64,000 nucleotides of DNA from Actinomycetota bacterium (GTDB lineage: Bacteria > Actinomycetota > Actinomycetes > S36-B12 > GCA-2699445): the NCBI GenBank assembly GCA_029978705.1, contig JAPOIY010000007.1, positions 23,932-87,931 of the forward strand, in the 5' to 3' direction. This document shows, in pieces, positions 7,083-15,691 of this stretch; within the stretch, counting starts at the first letter, position 1; every line of letters starts with the position of its first letter. The notes under the pieces were generated by a model. That model was not told the origin of the DNA. It worked only from the letters and a program-made list of their open reading frames with translations, and searched no databases. The translations under genes and the position numbers were made by a program.

Positions 7083-9113
7083 CTACCCGGTGCCCGGGGC
7101 GGTGCAGGCCGTGTGCGGCGTACGGTCCACCCGCCAGGTGCGCTGCCACTGTGTGTTCTCCTTGCCGCGGACCTTGGCGTCGATGCGCACGGTGACGCTC
7201 ACGTCCTCGTTGCACAGCGGGGTCACGTAGACCTTGTGGGAGCGCGTGACGCGGACATCGCAGTGGCGGTTGGCCACGGCGCCGTGGACGCGGCAGGTCG
7301 TGCGGACCCGCACCGTGCCCGGCGACGTGACCTTCTGGATCAGCTTCATCGTCTTGCCCACCGTCAGCCGCGCCGACAGCCGGCGTGCGTCCACCGTCAG
7401 GGGGGTGGCAGGCCGGGTGACGAGGATCCGGGCAGGGGCGGCGGCTGAGCCGTTCGTTCCGGTGGCCGTGACCTTCACCGTGCGGTCGATCCTCCGGTGG
7501 GCGGTGCCGGAGACGACGCCCGTGGCGGAGTCGAAGGAGAGCCCCCGGGGGAGGGTGCCGCGCGTGATCGCGTAGCTGACGACGCCGGTGAGGCCGCTGG
7601 TCTGCGGCGGGCGAGGCGCCACGGGCTTCCCGACGTCCCCCGTCACCGTGCCGTAGTGCAGGTAGGGGGTGGCGGATGGGCGCACCTGAATGGTGACCGT
7701 GGCGGCAGCCGACCCGTTGGCTCCGGTCACCCGCACGGTGGCCGTGAAGGTCCCCTGCGCCCGCGGTGTACCCGAGATGACCCCGGTGCGGCGGTCGAGC
7801 ACCAGTCCGGGGGGCAGTTCCCCCTTGCTGATCTCGTAGACGAGGGTCCCGGACAGACCGTCGGTCTGCGGCGTCAGGGGGTCGATCGGGTGGCCCTGCT
7901 CGCCCTTGCCCGTGGGGTAGGACAGGTGCGGCGTCAGGGACCGGGCAGACACGTCGATCGTCACGTCGGCTGCGGCTGTTCCGTTGCCCCCGATCACCGT
8001 GATCTGCAGGTTCGTCTTGCCCGACTGCTGCGGGGTCCCGGAGATCTCCCCGCTCGTCGGGTCCAGCGCGAGTCCCTTGGGCAGCGCGCCCGAGCTGACC
8101 GCGTAGGTGCGCGGCGCGCTCACGTCCTGGACCTGCGGCTTCAGCGGGGCGAACTTGACCCCGACTTGGCCCTTGCCCGCCGGGTAGGACAGGTGGGGTT
8201 CCGGCGCCGTCTTGTCGGTGACGACGTTGCTCGGGGGGCCGTCCCCGAGAGCGTTGACGGCCACCACGTAGGACTCGTAGGAGGTGTCGGGGGTCAGTCC
8301 CGTGAGGGTACGGCTGGTCGTGTCCGCGCCCGCGATGTCGATGCGGGTGTACCCGCCTCCGCCCACGGCCCGGTAGTACAGCCCGTAACCCGTGATGGGC
8401 CCCGACGCCGGATCGGCGGGCCTGGTCCACGTCGTGTCCAGGGATGTCTGCTGGGGGCGGGTCACCTCGATGCGGGGGGCCAGGGTCATCTGGACCGCAC
8501 CGACGTTGCGCCGTCCGTTGTTGTCCACTCGCGGGGAGCCGAAGACGTCGGTGGTGATGGGTTGTCCGGTCTCGGGGTCGAGCAACTGATTGACCTGCCC
8601 GGGCGACGCGTCGGGGACGACGTCCAGCAGTACGCCGGGCTGGGGCGCGGCAGGCGGGGACAGGCGGTAGAGCACCGGCGTGACCTTCTGCGTGAAGCTG
8701 GCGAACGGGTTGGTGGGCAGGCCGGGCAGGGCCGTCAGCAGCGCCGGCTGACCCGTGACGGATCGGAGAGTGGCGGCGCTCTGCTCGGATACCGGGGAGA
8801 TCCAGGTGTAGGGGTCGGCGGTCACCGCACCCCGGTACTGCCCGGGGTCGGTGGCCGCGGAGTTCACCACATACGACCCGGGGTCCTGCGGCGCCTGGAC
8901 GCCGACCGCCGTCTGCTGCAGCGCGATGTTCTGGTTCTGGGCGACCAGGGGGCTGCCCTGCTTGCCCTCCCCACGGCATGCGGTGGTGTTGCAGAACGCT
9001 TGCGGCGCCGCGACGGTTGCGGCCTGCAGGGTCAGGCTCCCCCCGAGGGCGTTGAGCCGGTCGGGAGCGGTCACCCGGGCCGGGAATCCGAAGGCCGAGT
9101 TCACGACGTTCAC
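7083..9113 (-). CDS. Secreted repeat protein, C-terminal part: fibronectin type III plus three He_PIG-type repeats
   Basis: A 676-residue open frame without its own signal peptide. Residues ~1-15 look like one more rung of a beta-helix. Residues ~215-303 are a fibronectin type III domain (PITGYGLYYRA, TLTGLTPDTSYESYVVAVNALG). Three tandem putative-Ig (He_PIG) repeats follow at ~306-392, 394-482 and 483-570, each with a YxxGKG/VTG entry, an LPxGL(x)2D centre and a SGTPxxxGT-like block. A final ~100-residue domain contains three cysteines and many Arg/Lys. It starts at a GTG that overlaps the stop of the upstream frame by GTGA, but the protein evidence says both frames were one gene (see the entry at 9117). 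Likely a cell-surface or secreted adhesin-like protein. Confidence 0.75.
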   Translation of the reverse strand: MNVVNSAFGFPARVTAPDRLNALGGSLTLQAATVAAPQAFCNTTACRGEGKQGSPLVAQNQNIALQQTAVGVQAPQDPGSYVVNSAATDPGQYRGAVTADPYTWISPVSEQSAATLRSVTGQPALLTALPGLPTNPFASFTQKVTPVLYRLSPPAAPQPGVLLDVVPDASPGQVNQLLDPETGQPITTDVFGSPRVDNNGRRNVGAVQMTLAPRIEVTRPQQTSLDTTWTRPADPASGPITGYGLYYRAVGGGGYTRIDIAGADTTSRTLTGLTPDTSYESYVVAVNALGDGPPSNVVTDKTAPEPHLSYPAGKGQVGVKFAPLKPQVQDVSAPRTYAVSSGALPKGLALDPTSGEISGTPQQSGKTNLQITVIGGNGTAAADVTIDVSARSLTPHLSYPTGKGEQGHPIDPLTPQTDGLSGTLVYEISKGELPPGLVLDRRTGVISGTPRAQGTFTATVRVTGANGSAAATVTIQVRPSATPYLHYGTVTGDVGKPVAPRPPQTSGLTGVVSYAITRGTLPRGLSFDSATGVVSGTAHRRIDRTVKVTATGTNGSAAAPARILVTRPATPLTVDARRLSARLTVGKTMKLIQKVTSPGTVRVRTTCRVHGAVANRHCDVRVTRSHKVYVTPLCNEDVSVTVRIDAKVRGKENTQWQRTWRVDRTPHTACTAPGTG

Positions 9114-10009
9114 GTGCCCCCGTAGGCGAGAATGCCCTCGGCGTCGTTGAACTGGCTGGACACCACGTTGGCCGTGGCGCCCGCGTCATTGCCCCACCAG
9201 ACCAGCCCGTAGCCACCGCGTGACTGCACGAACTGGGAGTTGAGCACGTACAGGTGGCGCGCGTGGTAGCCCGCCACGATGCCCGTTCCCATAATCGTGT
9301 CGGCCTCCGCGTTGTTGATCACTGAGGCGAAGGTGCTGTTCAGGATCCGACCGCTGGAGTTCTCGTCGAGCAGGACCGCCGGCTCGCCGCAGTCCTTGTC
9401 GTTGCTGTAGATCTTCGTCGCCGTGACGCCGTCGAGCTCGAGACTGCCGCCGGCACGCACGCGAGCCACGGAACTGACCTGGTCCATGCTCAGGTTGTGG
9501 ACCGCGACGTCGATCCCGCTGTTGTCGGCGCCGCGGCGTCCGACCTCGAGAAAGCCGGGGGTGGTGGCGAGGCGCAAGACCCCCGTCTTGCTGTCGGGGC
9601 AGTAGCCGGGGTTGAAGTTGCCGCTCTCGTTGAGCCAGTAGATGGCGCCGGCCAGTTTGGCGCCGTTGCCCTCGAAGGTCACGGACTCGGTGACCTTCGC
9701 GAGGAAGTAGTGACCGGGTTGATAGCCGGCACCGCCGTAGACGGGCGGGCACCCCGACGCCTGCACGGCGAGCCCGGACCGGAAACGGATGGTGTCCCGC
9801 CCGGGATTGTTGTTGGCAGCGGTGACGGCCGCCACCAGGGAGCCGGGGCCGGTGCACTGACTGGTGGTGACGTCGAAGGTCTTGGCGGCCGCCGGGGCGG
9901 CCAGCGCTCCACCTGAAGAGGGTGCCCACAGCGCGGCGGCCACGGTTGCCGCTGCGGCGGCTCCCACGAGCGGGCGCCAGGATCGGGGGCCCGTCACGAA
10001 CCGCCTCAT
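9110..10009 (-). CDS. Exported CSLREA-like right-handed beta-helix protein, N-terminal part
   Basis: A 299-residue frame with a signal peptide: an RR-containing positive start, a hydrophobic core at residues 15-28 and an ALAAPAA cleavage region near 36-42. The mature start carries a CSLREA-like segment (QCTGPGSLVAAVTAANNNPG, about residues 52-71). It is followed by a parallel beta-helix pattern in which rungs such as LYVLNSQF and ANVVSSQF recur. It ends abruptly in the middle of a rung at ILAYGGT. An AGGAG site lies about nine bases before the ATG. The sequence continues in the next frame, so this is most likely the N-terminal part of a ~975-residue surface protein interrupted by a one-base frameshift. 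Confidence 0.75.
   Translation of the reverse strand: MRRFVTGPRSWRPLVGAAAAATVAAALWAPSSGGALAAPAAAKTFDVTTSQCTGPGSLVAAVTAANNNPGRDTIRFRSGLAVQASGCPPVYGGAGYQPGHYFLAKVTESVTFEGNGAKLAGAIYWLNESGNFNPGYCPDSKTGVLRLATTPGFLEVGRRGADNSGIDVAVHNLSMDQVSSVARVRAGGSLELDGVTATKIYSNDKDCGEPAVLLDENSSGRILNSTFASVINNAEADTIMGTGIVAGYHARHLYVLNSQFVQSRGGYGLVWWGNDAGATANVVSSQFNDAEGILAYGGT
9117..9121 (-). other. Probable one-base frameshift in a C5/G5 run joining the two halves of a surface protein gene
   Basis: Five C on the plus strand (G5 in the gene). Adding one G here would read through as ...LAYGG-His-VNVVNSAFGF..., fusing the beta-helix frame (ending at 9110) with the fibronectin/He_PIG frame (starting at 9113). The peptide after the join, NVVNSAFGF, repeats the rung pattern just before it (ANVVSSQFND). 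This indicates a single ancestral gene. It may be a sequencing or assembly error, a true pseudogene, or a phase-variable tract; the run is short for phase variation. Confidence 0.7.
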
Positions 10010-10054
10010 GTCCCGCTCTCCTGCCAGTCTGTACTTGGACCCAGTCTCTCATGT

Positions 10055-10080
10055 CCTTCACCGGCGAAACCCGCTGAAGG
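10055..10080 (-). terminator. Possible terminator after msrA
   Basis: An imperfect hairpin: 10055-10060 pairs with 10075-10080 (ccttca/tgaagg), then a C-C mismatch, then 62-64 with 71-73, around a six-base loop. It lies between the msrA stop and the next minus-strand gene. No clear U-tract. Confidence 0.4.
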
Positions 10081-10124
10081 AGTCGCAGCGGATCGGCGGC
10101 ACGCCGATGACGCGGGGGTCGAGC

Positions 10125-10781
10125 TCAGAGGGCGGGTAGCGCGTAACCCGTGTTCGCGTGACAGTCGTAGCCCCGTGGGTTCTTGGCCAGGTACTGCTGG
10201 TGCTCGGGCTCGGCGTAATAGAACGGCAGGCCCTCGGCAGCCGCGATCTGCGTGGTGATGGGGTCCAGTCCGTTGTCCGTGAGCACCGTCTGGTACTTCT
10301 CCCGGCTGAGTTCCGCCAGGGCCTCCTGCCCGGGGTTGGTGAGGAACAACGTCGACCGGTACTGCGTGCCGACGTCGTTGCCCTGCCGGTAGCCCTGGGT
10401 CGGGTCGTGGTTCTCCCAGAAGACCCTGAGCAGGTCGGCGAAGTCCAGGGTGTCGGGGTCGTAGACCACCTGCACGGCCTCCGTGTGGCCGGTGCGTCCC
10501 GTGCACACCTCGGCGTAGGTGGGATTCGGGGTGAAGCCACCCTGGTAGCCCACAGCTGTCGAGTAGACGCCGGGCAGCTGCCACATGCGCCGTTCGGCCC
10601 CCCAGAAGCAGCCCATCCCGACGTAGCCCACGGCCAGGCCGTCAGGGATGCCGGCGGGGAACTCCAGCGGTGTCCCCAGCACCTCGTGCCGGGCGGGGAC
10701 GGGGAACGTCCGTTCGGGGCGCCCGGGCAGCGCGTCCTGCGGGGTCACCATCGTCGACTTGCGAAGACCGAAAATGCTCAC
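10125..10781 (-). CDS. msrA: Peptide methionine sulfoxide reductase MsrA
   Basis: A 218-residue MsrA, which reduces the S-epimer of methionine sulfoxide in proteins and as free amino acid. The catalytic motif GCFWGAE is at residues 57-63 with Cys58 as nucleophile; [22 protein letters not shown] and the C-terminal Y-x-CHANTGY region are conserved. The length fits the family. I start at the GTG at 10781 because a GGGAG site lies eight bases before it and the resulting N-terminus ([18 protein letters not shown]) matches actinobacterial MsrA proteins; upstream ATGs would add residues without this support. It stands between two secreted-protein genes and probably has its own promoter. Confidence 0.95.
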   Translation of the reverse strand: MSIFGLRKSTMVTPQDALPGRPERTFPVPARHEVLGTPLEFPAGIPDGLAVGYVGMGCFWGAERRMWQLPGVYSTAVGYQGGFTPNPTYAEVCTGRTGHTEAVQVVYDPDTLDFADLLRVFWENHDPTQGYRQGNDVGTQYRSTLFLTNPGQEALAELSREKYQTVLTDNGLDPITTQIAAAEGLPFYYAEPEHQQYLAKNPRGYDCHANTGYALPAL

Positions 10782-10868
10782 GTTCCATGCTCCCGTCATC
10801 TGGGCCGCCACGCATCTGCGGCGGTGATCCCGCCATCGGCCTTCCGGTGAAGGCGATGGCCCGTTGGC

Positions 10869-12203
10869 TTACCTGTTGACGTAGGTGACCGTCATCGGGT
10901 TGCGGAGTGCGTTGGTGATCTTCTGCACATAGCGCGGCCCCGGCCCGGTGTAGTAGACGCCGGCAACCGGGGTGGTTCCCGGGCCACCCGGGTTGTAGAA
11001 GGGCTGGTAGCCCTTTCCGGAGGCGGGGATGATCACCTGGCGGACGCGTTTGGCGGCCTTGATCGAGCCGCCCAGCACGATGTCGAACTGGTTGTCATGA
11101 TCATCGCCGTAGCAGTAGTCGTAGGAGTCCTGCTGGTGTCCGACATCCGCCAGGCCGAGGACGCGCAACGGGTGCCCGTCGATCCGGTAGGTACGCCCGG
11201 AGGAGACAAGGCGAACGAGCTTCCCGCTGCGCGAGCGGGCCACGACCCGGAAGAAGTTCCGGTAGTCGGTGGGGTAGATCCCGCGGATGCCGTCCGGCGA
11301 GAAGCCGCCGGTGGTCAGCACGCGAATCCGGAACTTGGCGGCCTTTCCGTAGAGGTCGACACCGTCATTCTCGAGGTTGCCGCCGAACAGGACGGGAGCC
11401 CGCTCACCCGCCGTCGACATCTTCGAGATCTTGCCGCCGGTCAGTTTCGGGCCGGGCCACCCCGTCGGGTCACTGGACGGAAGGTCGTAGGGGGAGGTCG
11501 TCTTCGTAGCGCTCATCCCGACAGCGCTGACTTGCTTCGAGCGGGGACCGATGAGCGTCATCGGCGTCGCGTCGCTCACGACCTCGACCTTGGTCGCGTA
11601 GATGCCACCCTGATCGGACGGGAACGGCGTGCCGAAAGCGCCGACGAGAACCACCGTCGAACGCTCGTTGTACTCGAGGTTCGGAGCGATCGATACGCCT
11701 TCGGGGGTGACCACCGAGCCGTCGCTCAGCGTCACCCGGAAGTCGGTCGCGGTCACGGTGCTCGGCAGGACCGGCCACGAGAACTCGACCGGCAGCCCGG
11801 ACCCGTCGTTCACGGATACGCCGTAGCCGGAGAGGATCTGGTTGGGGCTCATCGCCGACGTGTAGGCGCGCTGCGGCGGGGTGGCGGTGGAGGCGCAGGT
11901 CATTCCCACATTCCACGCTCCGGACACCGCCTGGACCGCCGCCTGGGCAACCGCGAGGTCGGTGGAGTCGGCGTTGGTCACGCCGAGGATGTTCGTGAAG
12001 CCCAGCCCGGCGGCGAGCATCTTCGGTTCCTTGTCCCAGTAGTCGGCGTTGATCAGGACGTCCTGCATCAACGAGGTGTAGGCCGGGTTGGGGGCGGTCT
12101 GCTGGGCCTTCCCCGCCGAAGCCGGAACGGCGAGGAGGGCGGGGGCGAGGGACGCCAGGAGTGCTGCTGGCAGGAGGCGACGGGCGCGAACAGGCAGCGT
12201 CAT
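10869..12203 (-). CDS. Exported protein of unknown function
   Basis: A 444-residue protein with a clear Sec signal peptide (TLPVRARRLL, then a Leu/Ala core, cleavage near PASAGKAQ at about residues 28-33). I do not recognise a family. The mature protein is rich in Gly, Ser, Thr and aromatic residues. It has a Cys pair in the region GMTCAST...YDYCYGDDHDNQFD, and the second half reads like a beta-rich extracellular domain (HPLRVLGLADVG, FDIVLGGSIKAAKRVRQVII). A strong AAGGGAG site lies five bases before the ATG at 12203. It follows the MFS gene on the same strand after 97 bases, so it could have its own promoter. An enzyme or adhesin role cannot be decided. Confidence 0.75.
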   Translation of the reverse strand: MTLPVRARRLLPAALLASLAPALLAVPASAGKAQQTAPNPAYTSLMQDVLINADYWDKEPKMLAAGLGFTNILGVTNADSTDLAVAQAAVQAVSGAWNVGMTCASTATPPQRAYTSAMSPNQILSGYGVSVNDGSGLPVEFSWPVLPSTVTATDFRVTLSDGSVVTPEGVSIAPNLEYNERSTVVLVGAFGTPFPSDQGGIYATKVEVVSDATPMTLIGPRSKQVSAVGMSATKTTSPYDLPSSDPTGWPGPKLTGGKISKMSTAGERAPVLFGGNLENDGVDLYGKAAKFRIRVLTTGGFSPDGIRGIYPTDYRNFFRVVARSRSGKLVRLVSSGRTYRIDGHPLRVLGLADVGHQQDSYDYCYGDDHDNQFDIVLGGSIKAAKRVRQVIIPASGKGYQPFYNPGGPGTTPVAGVYYTGPGPRYVQKITNALRNPMTVTYVNR

Positions 12204-12300
12204 CGCTGCTCCCTTCCGTTGGGGCACCGGCCCGGACGCAGGCCGCGAATGCGGGAGGACGAGGGCCGGGGTGCGTGGCCGAGCCTACCCCGCGCTGCGG

Positions 12301-13629
12301 TCAGGCGTCCGCGCTGCGGGGCTGCAGCGTCTCGGGCATCCGGACGGCCGCGAGGAGGGCCACCGCCGCCACCACGACGCCGACGGCGAACGCCGGGCCG
12401 AACCCCAGGCGGTCGGCCAGGAACCCTGCGAGGAGGGGGCCGAGGATGGCGCCGAAGTCCGCGGTCATCTGGAACACCGCGATCACGATGCCCTTGCCGC
12501 CGGGCCCCGCGACATCCCCCGCGACCGCCGCCGGTGCCGATGCCATGAAGGCCGTGGCCAGACCGGAGACCGCCATGGCCACCAGGAACATCCATGTCGC
12601 TCCCGCCACCACCAGGGCCGCCATGCCGATCAGCGTCAGGGTCGCGCCGAGCAGCAGGGCCGGACGGCGTCCCCGCTGATCAGCCAGGCGGCCGGCGGGA
12701 AGCAGCATGAGCGCCTGGGTCGCCGCAGCGACCAGGAACCCGATGCCGGACATCGTCGCGTCGGCGGACAGCCCCTCCACCACGAACAGCGGGACCAGCG
12801 AGCTGCGCAGCCCGAACGTCACGAAGCCGTTGGTGAGGTTCGCGGCCAGCGCCGCCCGGTAGGCGCGGTTGTGCAGTACTTCTCCGAGCGTGGGGGCCGC
12901 GGTGTCCGGCTCGGACGGACTCCCGCCGACGTCGGCACCCGATGTCGCGACGATTGGATCCGCGCCGGGGAGGTCCTCGGCCATCTCGTCGAGCGGTGCG
13001 ACCGCCGGCGGCTGTTCCGGCACCACGGGCTGCCCGGGTGGTTCCTGGGGCAGGTACCGCCAGGCGACGAACGCGGCGAGTCCCAACGTCACGGCATAGA
13101 CGAAGAACGGCGCCCGGATCGACACCCCGACGACGGCACCGCCCACGGCGGGTCCCGCCACTCCGCCCAGCAGGAACCCCGCCTGGAACGCTCCGGCGGC
13201 CCGGCCGCGCTGCCGAGGCGCCACGACCTTCAGCAGCAACGCCATCGCCGACACCGTGAACATGCTGCTGCCGATACCGCCCACGCCCCGCAGCACGAGC
13301 AGCTGTCCGTAGGTCTGCGCCAAGCCGGCGAAGGCGCTGGACACGGCCACGATCAGCAGGCCGGTGGTGAGCACGCGCCGCTCCCCGACGCGGTCGACCA
13401 GCGAGCCGGCGGGTGCGCTGAACAGCAGCCGCATCAGGGCGAAGGCACTGACCACCGCACCGGCGAGGAACGCCGACACCCCGAAGGTGCTGGCGTAGAT
13501 GGGGATGGCGGGGGCCACGATCCCGAAGCCGAGGGCCACGCAGAACGCGATCGCGGCGATGACGCCCACCTCGTGGGGAAGCCCCTCGAGCAACGGCGTG
13601 CGGCGCACCCGGTCGGTGAGGCGCCTCAC
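12301..13629 (-). CDS. MFS transporter, translationally coupled to gatD
   Basis: A 442-residue major facilitator with about twelve membrane helices, a central hydrophilic loop (roughly residues 195-245, Pro/Asp-rich) and the MFS motif in LVDRVGERR after helix 2 and LADQRGRRP in the second half. The GTG start overlaps the gatD stop as GTGA, so it is the third gene of a murT-gatD-MFS operon. The substrate is unknown. The coupling to lipid II amidation genes may be an accident of operon packing or may hint at an envelope-related or drug substrate. It is not a MurJ-type flippase. Confidence 0.87.
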   Translation of the reverse strand: MRRLTDRVRRTPLLEGLPHEVGVIAAIAFCVALGFGIVAPAIPIYASTFGVSAFLAGAVVSAFALMRLLFSAPAGSLVDRVGERRVLTTGLLIVAVSSAFAGLAQTYGQLLVLRGVGGIGSSMFTVSAMALLLKVVAPRQRGRAAGAFQAGFLLGGVAGPAVGGAVVGVSIRAPFFVYAVTLGLAAFVAWRYLPQEPPGQPVVPEQPPAVAPLDEMAEDLPGADPIVATSGADVGGSPSEPDTAAPTLGEVLHNRAYRAALAANLTNGFVTFGLRSSLVPLFVVEGLSADATMSGIGFLVAAATQALMLLPAGRLADQRGRRPALLLGATLTLIGMAALVVAGATWMFLVAMAVSGLATAFMASAPAAVAGDVAGPGGKGIVIAVFQMTADFGAILGPLLAGFLADRLGFGPAFAVGVVVAAVALLAAVRMPETLQPRSADA

Positions 13630-14345
13630 CCGCCGAGCACCGTGCGGAACCGCTCGGCGCGCAGGTCGGCGACCGCCGCCTCGGTGACCGGTGTCAGGGG
13701 GGAGCCGGTGGCCCACTCCAGCAGCTGGTCGGCGATGTCGGGGTTGCGGACCAGGCAGGGCCCGTGCAGGTAGGTGCCCACGATGTGGCCGCTGACCGCG
13801 CCCTCCGTACCGTCGCCGTTGCCGACGCCTGCCACGACACGCCCCAGCGGCGCCACGCCGGGGCCCAGCGTCGTGCCGCCCGCGTGGTTCTCGTATCCCG
13901 TGAACCGGTCGGCGCCCAGGAGTCCGGGCCGGTCCGTCGGGTCCGCGACGAGTTCGCCCACCGCACGGGCGGGCAGCCGTGAGGTGCTGAGATCGATCAG
14001 TTCCAGACCGGGGGCGGGGGAACCGGTGGCGTCGGGGAAGAACGTGCCGAGCAACTGGTAGCCCGCGCAGATGGCCAGGATGGGAGCGCCCCGCTGGGCC
14101 GCCCGGGCCAGCGCCCCGTCCTTCTGGAGGGCTTCGCAGGCGGCGACCTGCGCGGTGTCCTCCCCACCCCCCAGCACGTACAGGTCCGCGCCGTCGGGCA
14201 GCGCGTCGCCGGGCTGCACGGCGATCACCTCCGTGGGCAGACCCCGCAGCGCGGCCCGGTGGCGGAGAGTGATGACGTTGCCGCCGTCCCCGTAGGTGCC
14301 CAGCAGGTCGGGGTAGATGGAGGCGATGACGACGGGGTCGCTCAC
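13626..14345 (-). CDS. gatD: Lipid II isoglutaminyl synthase, glutaminase subunit GatD
   Basis: A 239-residue class I glutamine amidotransferase of the CobB/CobQ-like type. It supplies ammonia to MurT for amidation of the D-glutamate in the lipid II stem peptide. Visible motifs are YGDGGN near the N-terminus (the family's GDxGN), AICAGYQLLG with the nucleophilic Cys, and the His in SGHIVGTYLHGP. The start GTG at 14345 overlaps the murT stop (GTGA), so the two subunits are translationally coupled. Length and order match the actinobacterial and staphylococcal pairs. Acts in the cytoplasm on the membrane-bound lipid II. Confidence 0.95.
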   Translation of the reverse strand: MSDPVVIASIYPDLLGTYGDGGNVITLRHRAALRGLPTEVIAVQPGDALPDGADLYVLGGGEDTAQVAACEALQKDGALARAAQRGAPILAICAGYQLLGTFFPDATGSPAPGLELIDLSTSRLPARAVGELVADPTDRPGLLGADRFTGYENHAGGTTLGPGVAPLGRVVAGVGNGDGTEGAVSGHIVGTYLHGPCLVRNPDIADQLLEWATGSPLTPVTEAAVADLRAERFRTVLGG

Positions 14346-15598
14346 AGTGCTTCTCCGGTCGTGCGCAGGTGGTGGAACGCGGTGTAGGTGGCACAGCAGT
14401 TGACCGCGGGCAGATCGCGCATCCCCGGCGGCAGCGGGGCGTCCGGAGCGTAGGGGTCCTCGATGACCACGTGGTCCACGCCCGCCTGCGTGAGGCGGAC
14501 GGCCAGGTCCCGGCGTCGGAAGCCGGTGGCCACCACCGTCCGGCCCGCGAGCTTCTCGAACGGCACATCCCACAGCCACGACGGGTCGCGCCCGTCGGCG
14601 TAGTCGGAGTTGATGGTGACGATCACGGGTTCCGGTGCCGGCGGCATCACATCCAGCAGCTCCGACCAGCCGGCGGGGTTCTTGGCCAGGAAGAGGCGGA
14701 TGCGCAGGTCGCCCACCCGAAACGTGCCGTACCGGCCGGAGACCGAGTCGACCCGGGCCATCCGCTCCAGCCCGGCGCGGGGGTCCAGACCCAGGGCGTC
14801 CGTGGCCGCCAGCACCAGGGTGGCGTTGGCGCGGTTGAAACGGCCCGGCAGTTGGAGGGAGCTGAGGTCGTACCGGGAGCCGTCGGGACCCACCGCTTCT
14901 TCTCCCGCGAGCGTCCAGGCGGGGTCGGGGCGCCGCCGCCCGCACCCGGGACACCACCAGGTGCCGTCGCCGCGGCCCAACAGCGTTCCGCACGCCGCGC
15001 AGACGGCGGAGTCGCTGGTCCACGCCTGCCCGGCGGCCACCCAGACGACCTGGCCCGCCGCCGTGGCGGCGAACTCGACCATCGGGTCGTCAGCGTTGGC
15101 CACGACGGTGACGTCGGGGTGTTCCTGGAGCATGCGCCGCCAGGAACGGGCGGTCATCGCGACCTCGTTCATGCGGTCGAGCTGGTCGCGGCTGAGGTTG
15201 CCCAGCAGCAGGACCCGCGGCCGGGTCTGCCCGACGGTACGGGGCAGGTAGGCCTCGTCGACCTCCAGGACCACCGTCGCGTCGGGGGCCGACTCGGACA
15301 ACGTCATGACGATGCCGGTCGACATGTTCGCCCCGGTCGGCTGCGCCACGACGGGGCCCGCCTGGGACAGCGACTCCGCCAGCAGGCGGGTCGTGGACGT
15401 CTTGCCGTTCGTCGCGGACACGAGGGCGGCGACGCGGTCGCCGGCCAGTTCGTCGATGGCGCCGGGAGCCAGCCGCAGGATGACCTGGCCGCCGATCACC
15501 ATGCCCTCACCGCGCCCGGCGGCCCGCGAGAGACGGGACGCCGCCCGGCCCGCCCCGATGGCGGCCCGAGTGCGCAGCGGAAGGTCGCGACGGCTCAC
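14342..15598 (-). CDS. murT: Lipid II isoglutaminyl synthase, Mur ligase-like subunit MurT
   Basis: A 418-residue Mur-ligase-fold protein that activates the alpha-carboxylate of D-Glu in lipid II with ATP and amidates it using ammonia from GatD. The P-loop is ATNGKTSTTR (about residues 62-71). The MurT-specific zinc ribbon is clear: CAAC and, after about 14 residues, CPGC. The C-terminal MurT domain follows (DUF1727; AKNPAGWSE). GTG start with no Shine-Dalgarno site but TACCCT (15605-15610) six bases upstream, so probably leaderless. It heads the murT-gatD-MFS operon and is divergent from the DUF2510 gene. Confidence 0.95.
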   Translation of the reverse strand: MSRRDLPLRTRAAIGAGRAASRLSRAAGRGEGMVIGGQVILRLAPGAIDELAGDRVAALVSATNGKTSTTRLLAESLSQAGPVVAQPTGANMSTGIVMTLSESAPDATVVLEVDEAYLPRTVGQTRPRVLLLGNLSRDQLDRMNEVAMTARSWRRMLQEHPDVTVVANADDPMVEFAATAAGQVVWVAAGQAWTSDSAVCAACGTLLGRGDGTWWCPGCGRRRPDPAWTLAGEEAVGPDGSRYDLSSLQLPGRFNRANATLVLAATDALGLDPRAGLERMARVDSVSGRYGTFRVGDLRIRLFLAKNPAGWSELLDVMPPAPEPVIVTINSDYADGRDPSWLWDVPFEKLAGRTVVATGFRRRDLAVRLTQAGVDHVVIEDPYAPDAPLPPGMRDLPAVNCCATYTAFHHLRTTGEAL

Positions 15599-15604
15599 GG
15601 TGGC

Positions 15605-15684
15605 AGGGTACGCGGGTGCGGGTCCGGCCGTCGGTGGGCGACCTTGCCGAACCCCTCCCTTCGCCAGGCTCGGCTGACTACGCT
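15605..15684. promoter_or_regulatory. Divergent promoter region murT / DUF2510 gene
   Basis: The 93 bases between the two start codons contain TACCCT toward murT (15610-15605, six bases before its GTG) and TACGCT toward the DUF2510 gene (15679-15684, seven bases before its ATG). Both fit the local leaderless pattern. No strong -35 or operator was recognised. Confidence 0.5.
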
Positions 15685-15691
15685 GCGGGCT

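Noticed and set aside
9110..10009. Beta-helix and FnIII frames as two separate, coupled genes
   Set aside because: The GTGA overlap looks like coupling, but the second frame has no signal peptide and begins in the middle of a beta-helix rung that continues the first.
12301..14568. One long 755-codon frame across the MFS transporter and part of gatD
   Set aside because: Only the part from the GTG at 13629 has transporter sequence; the upstream part is the out-of-frame reading of gatD, whose own frame has clear motifs.
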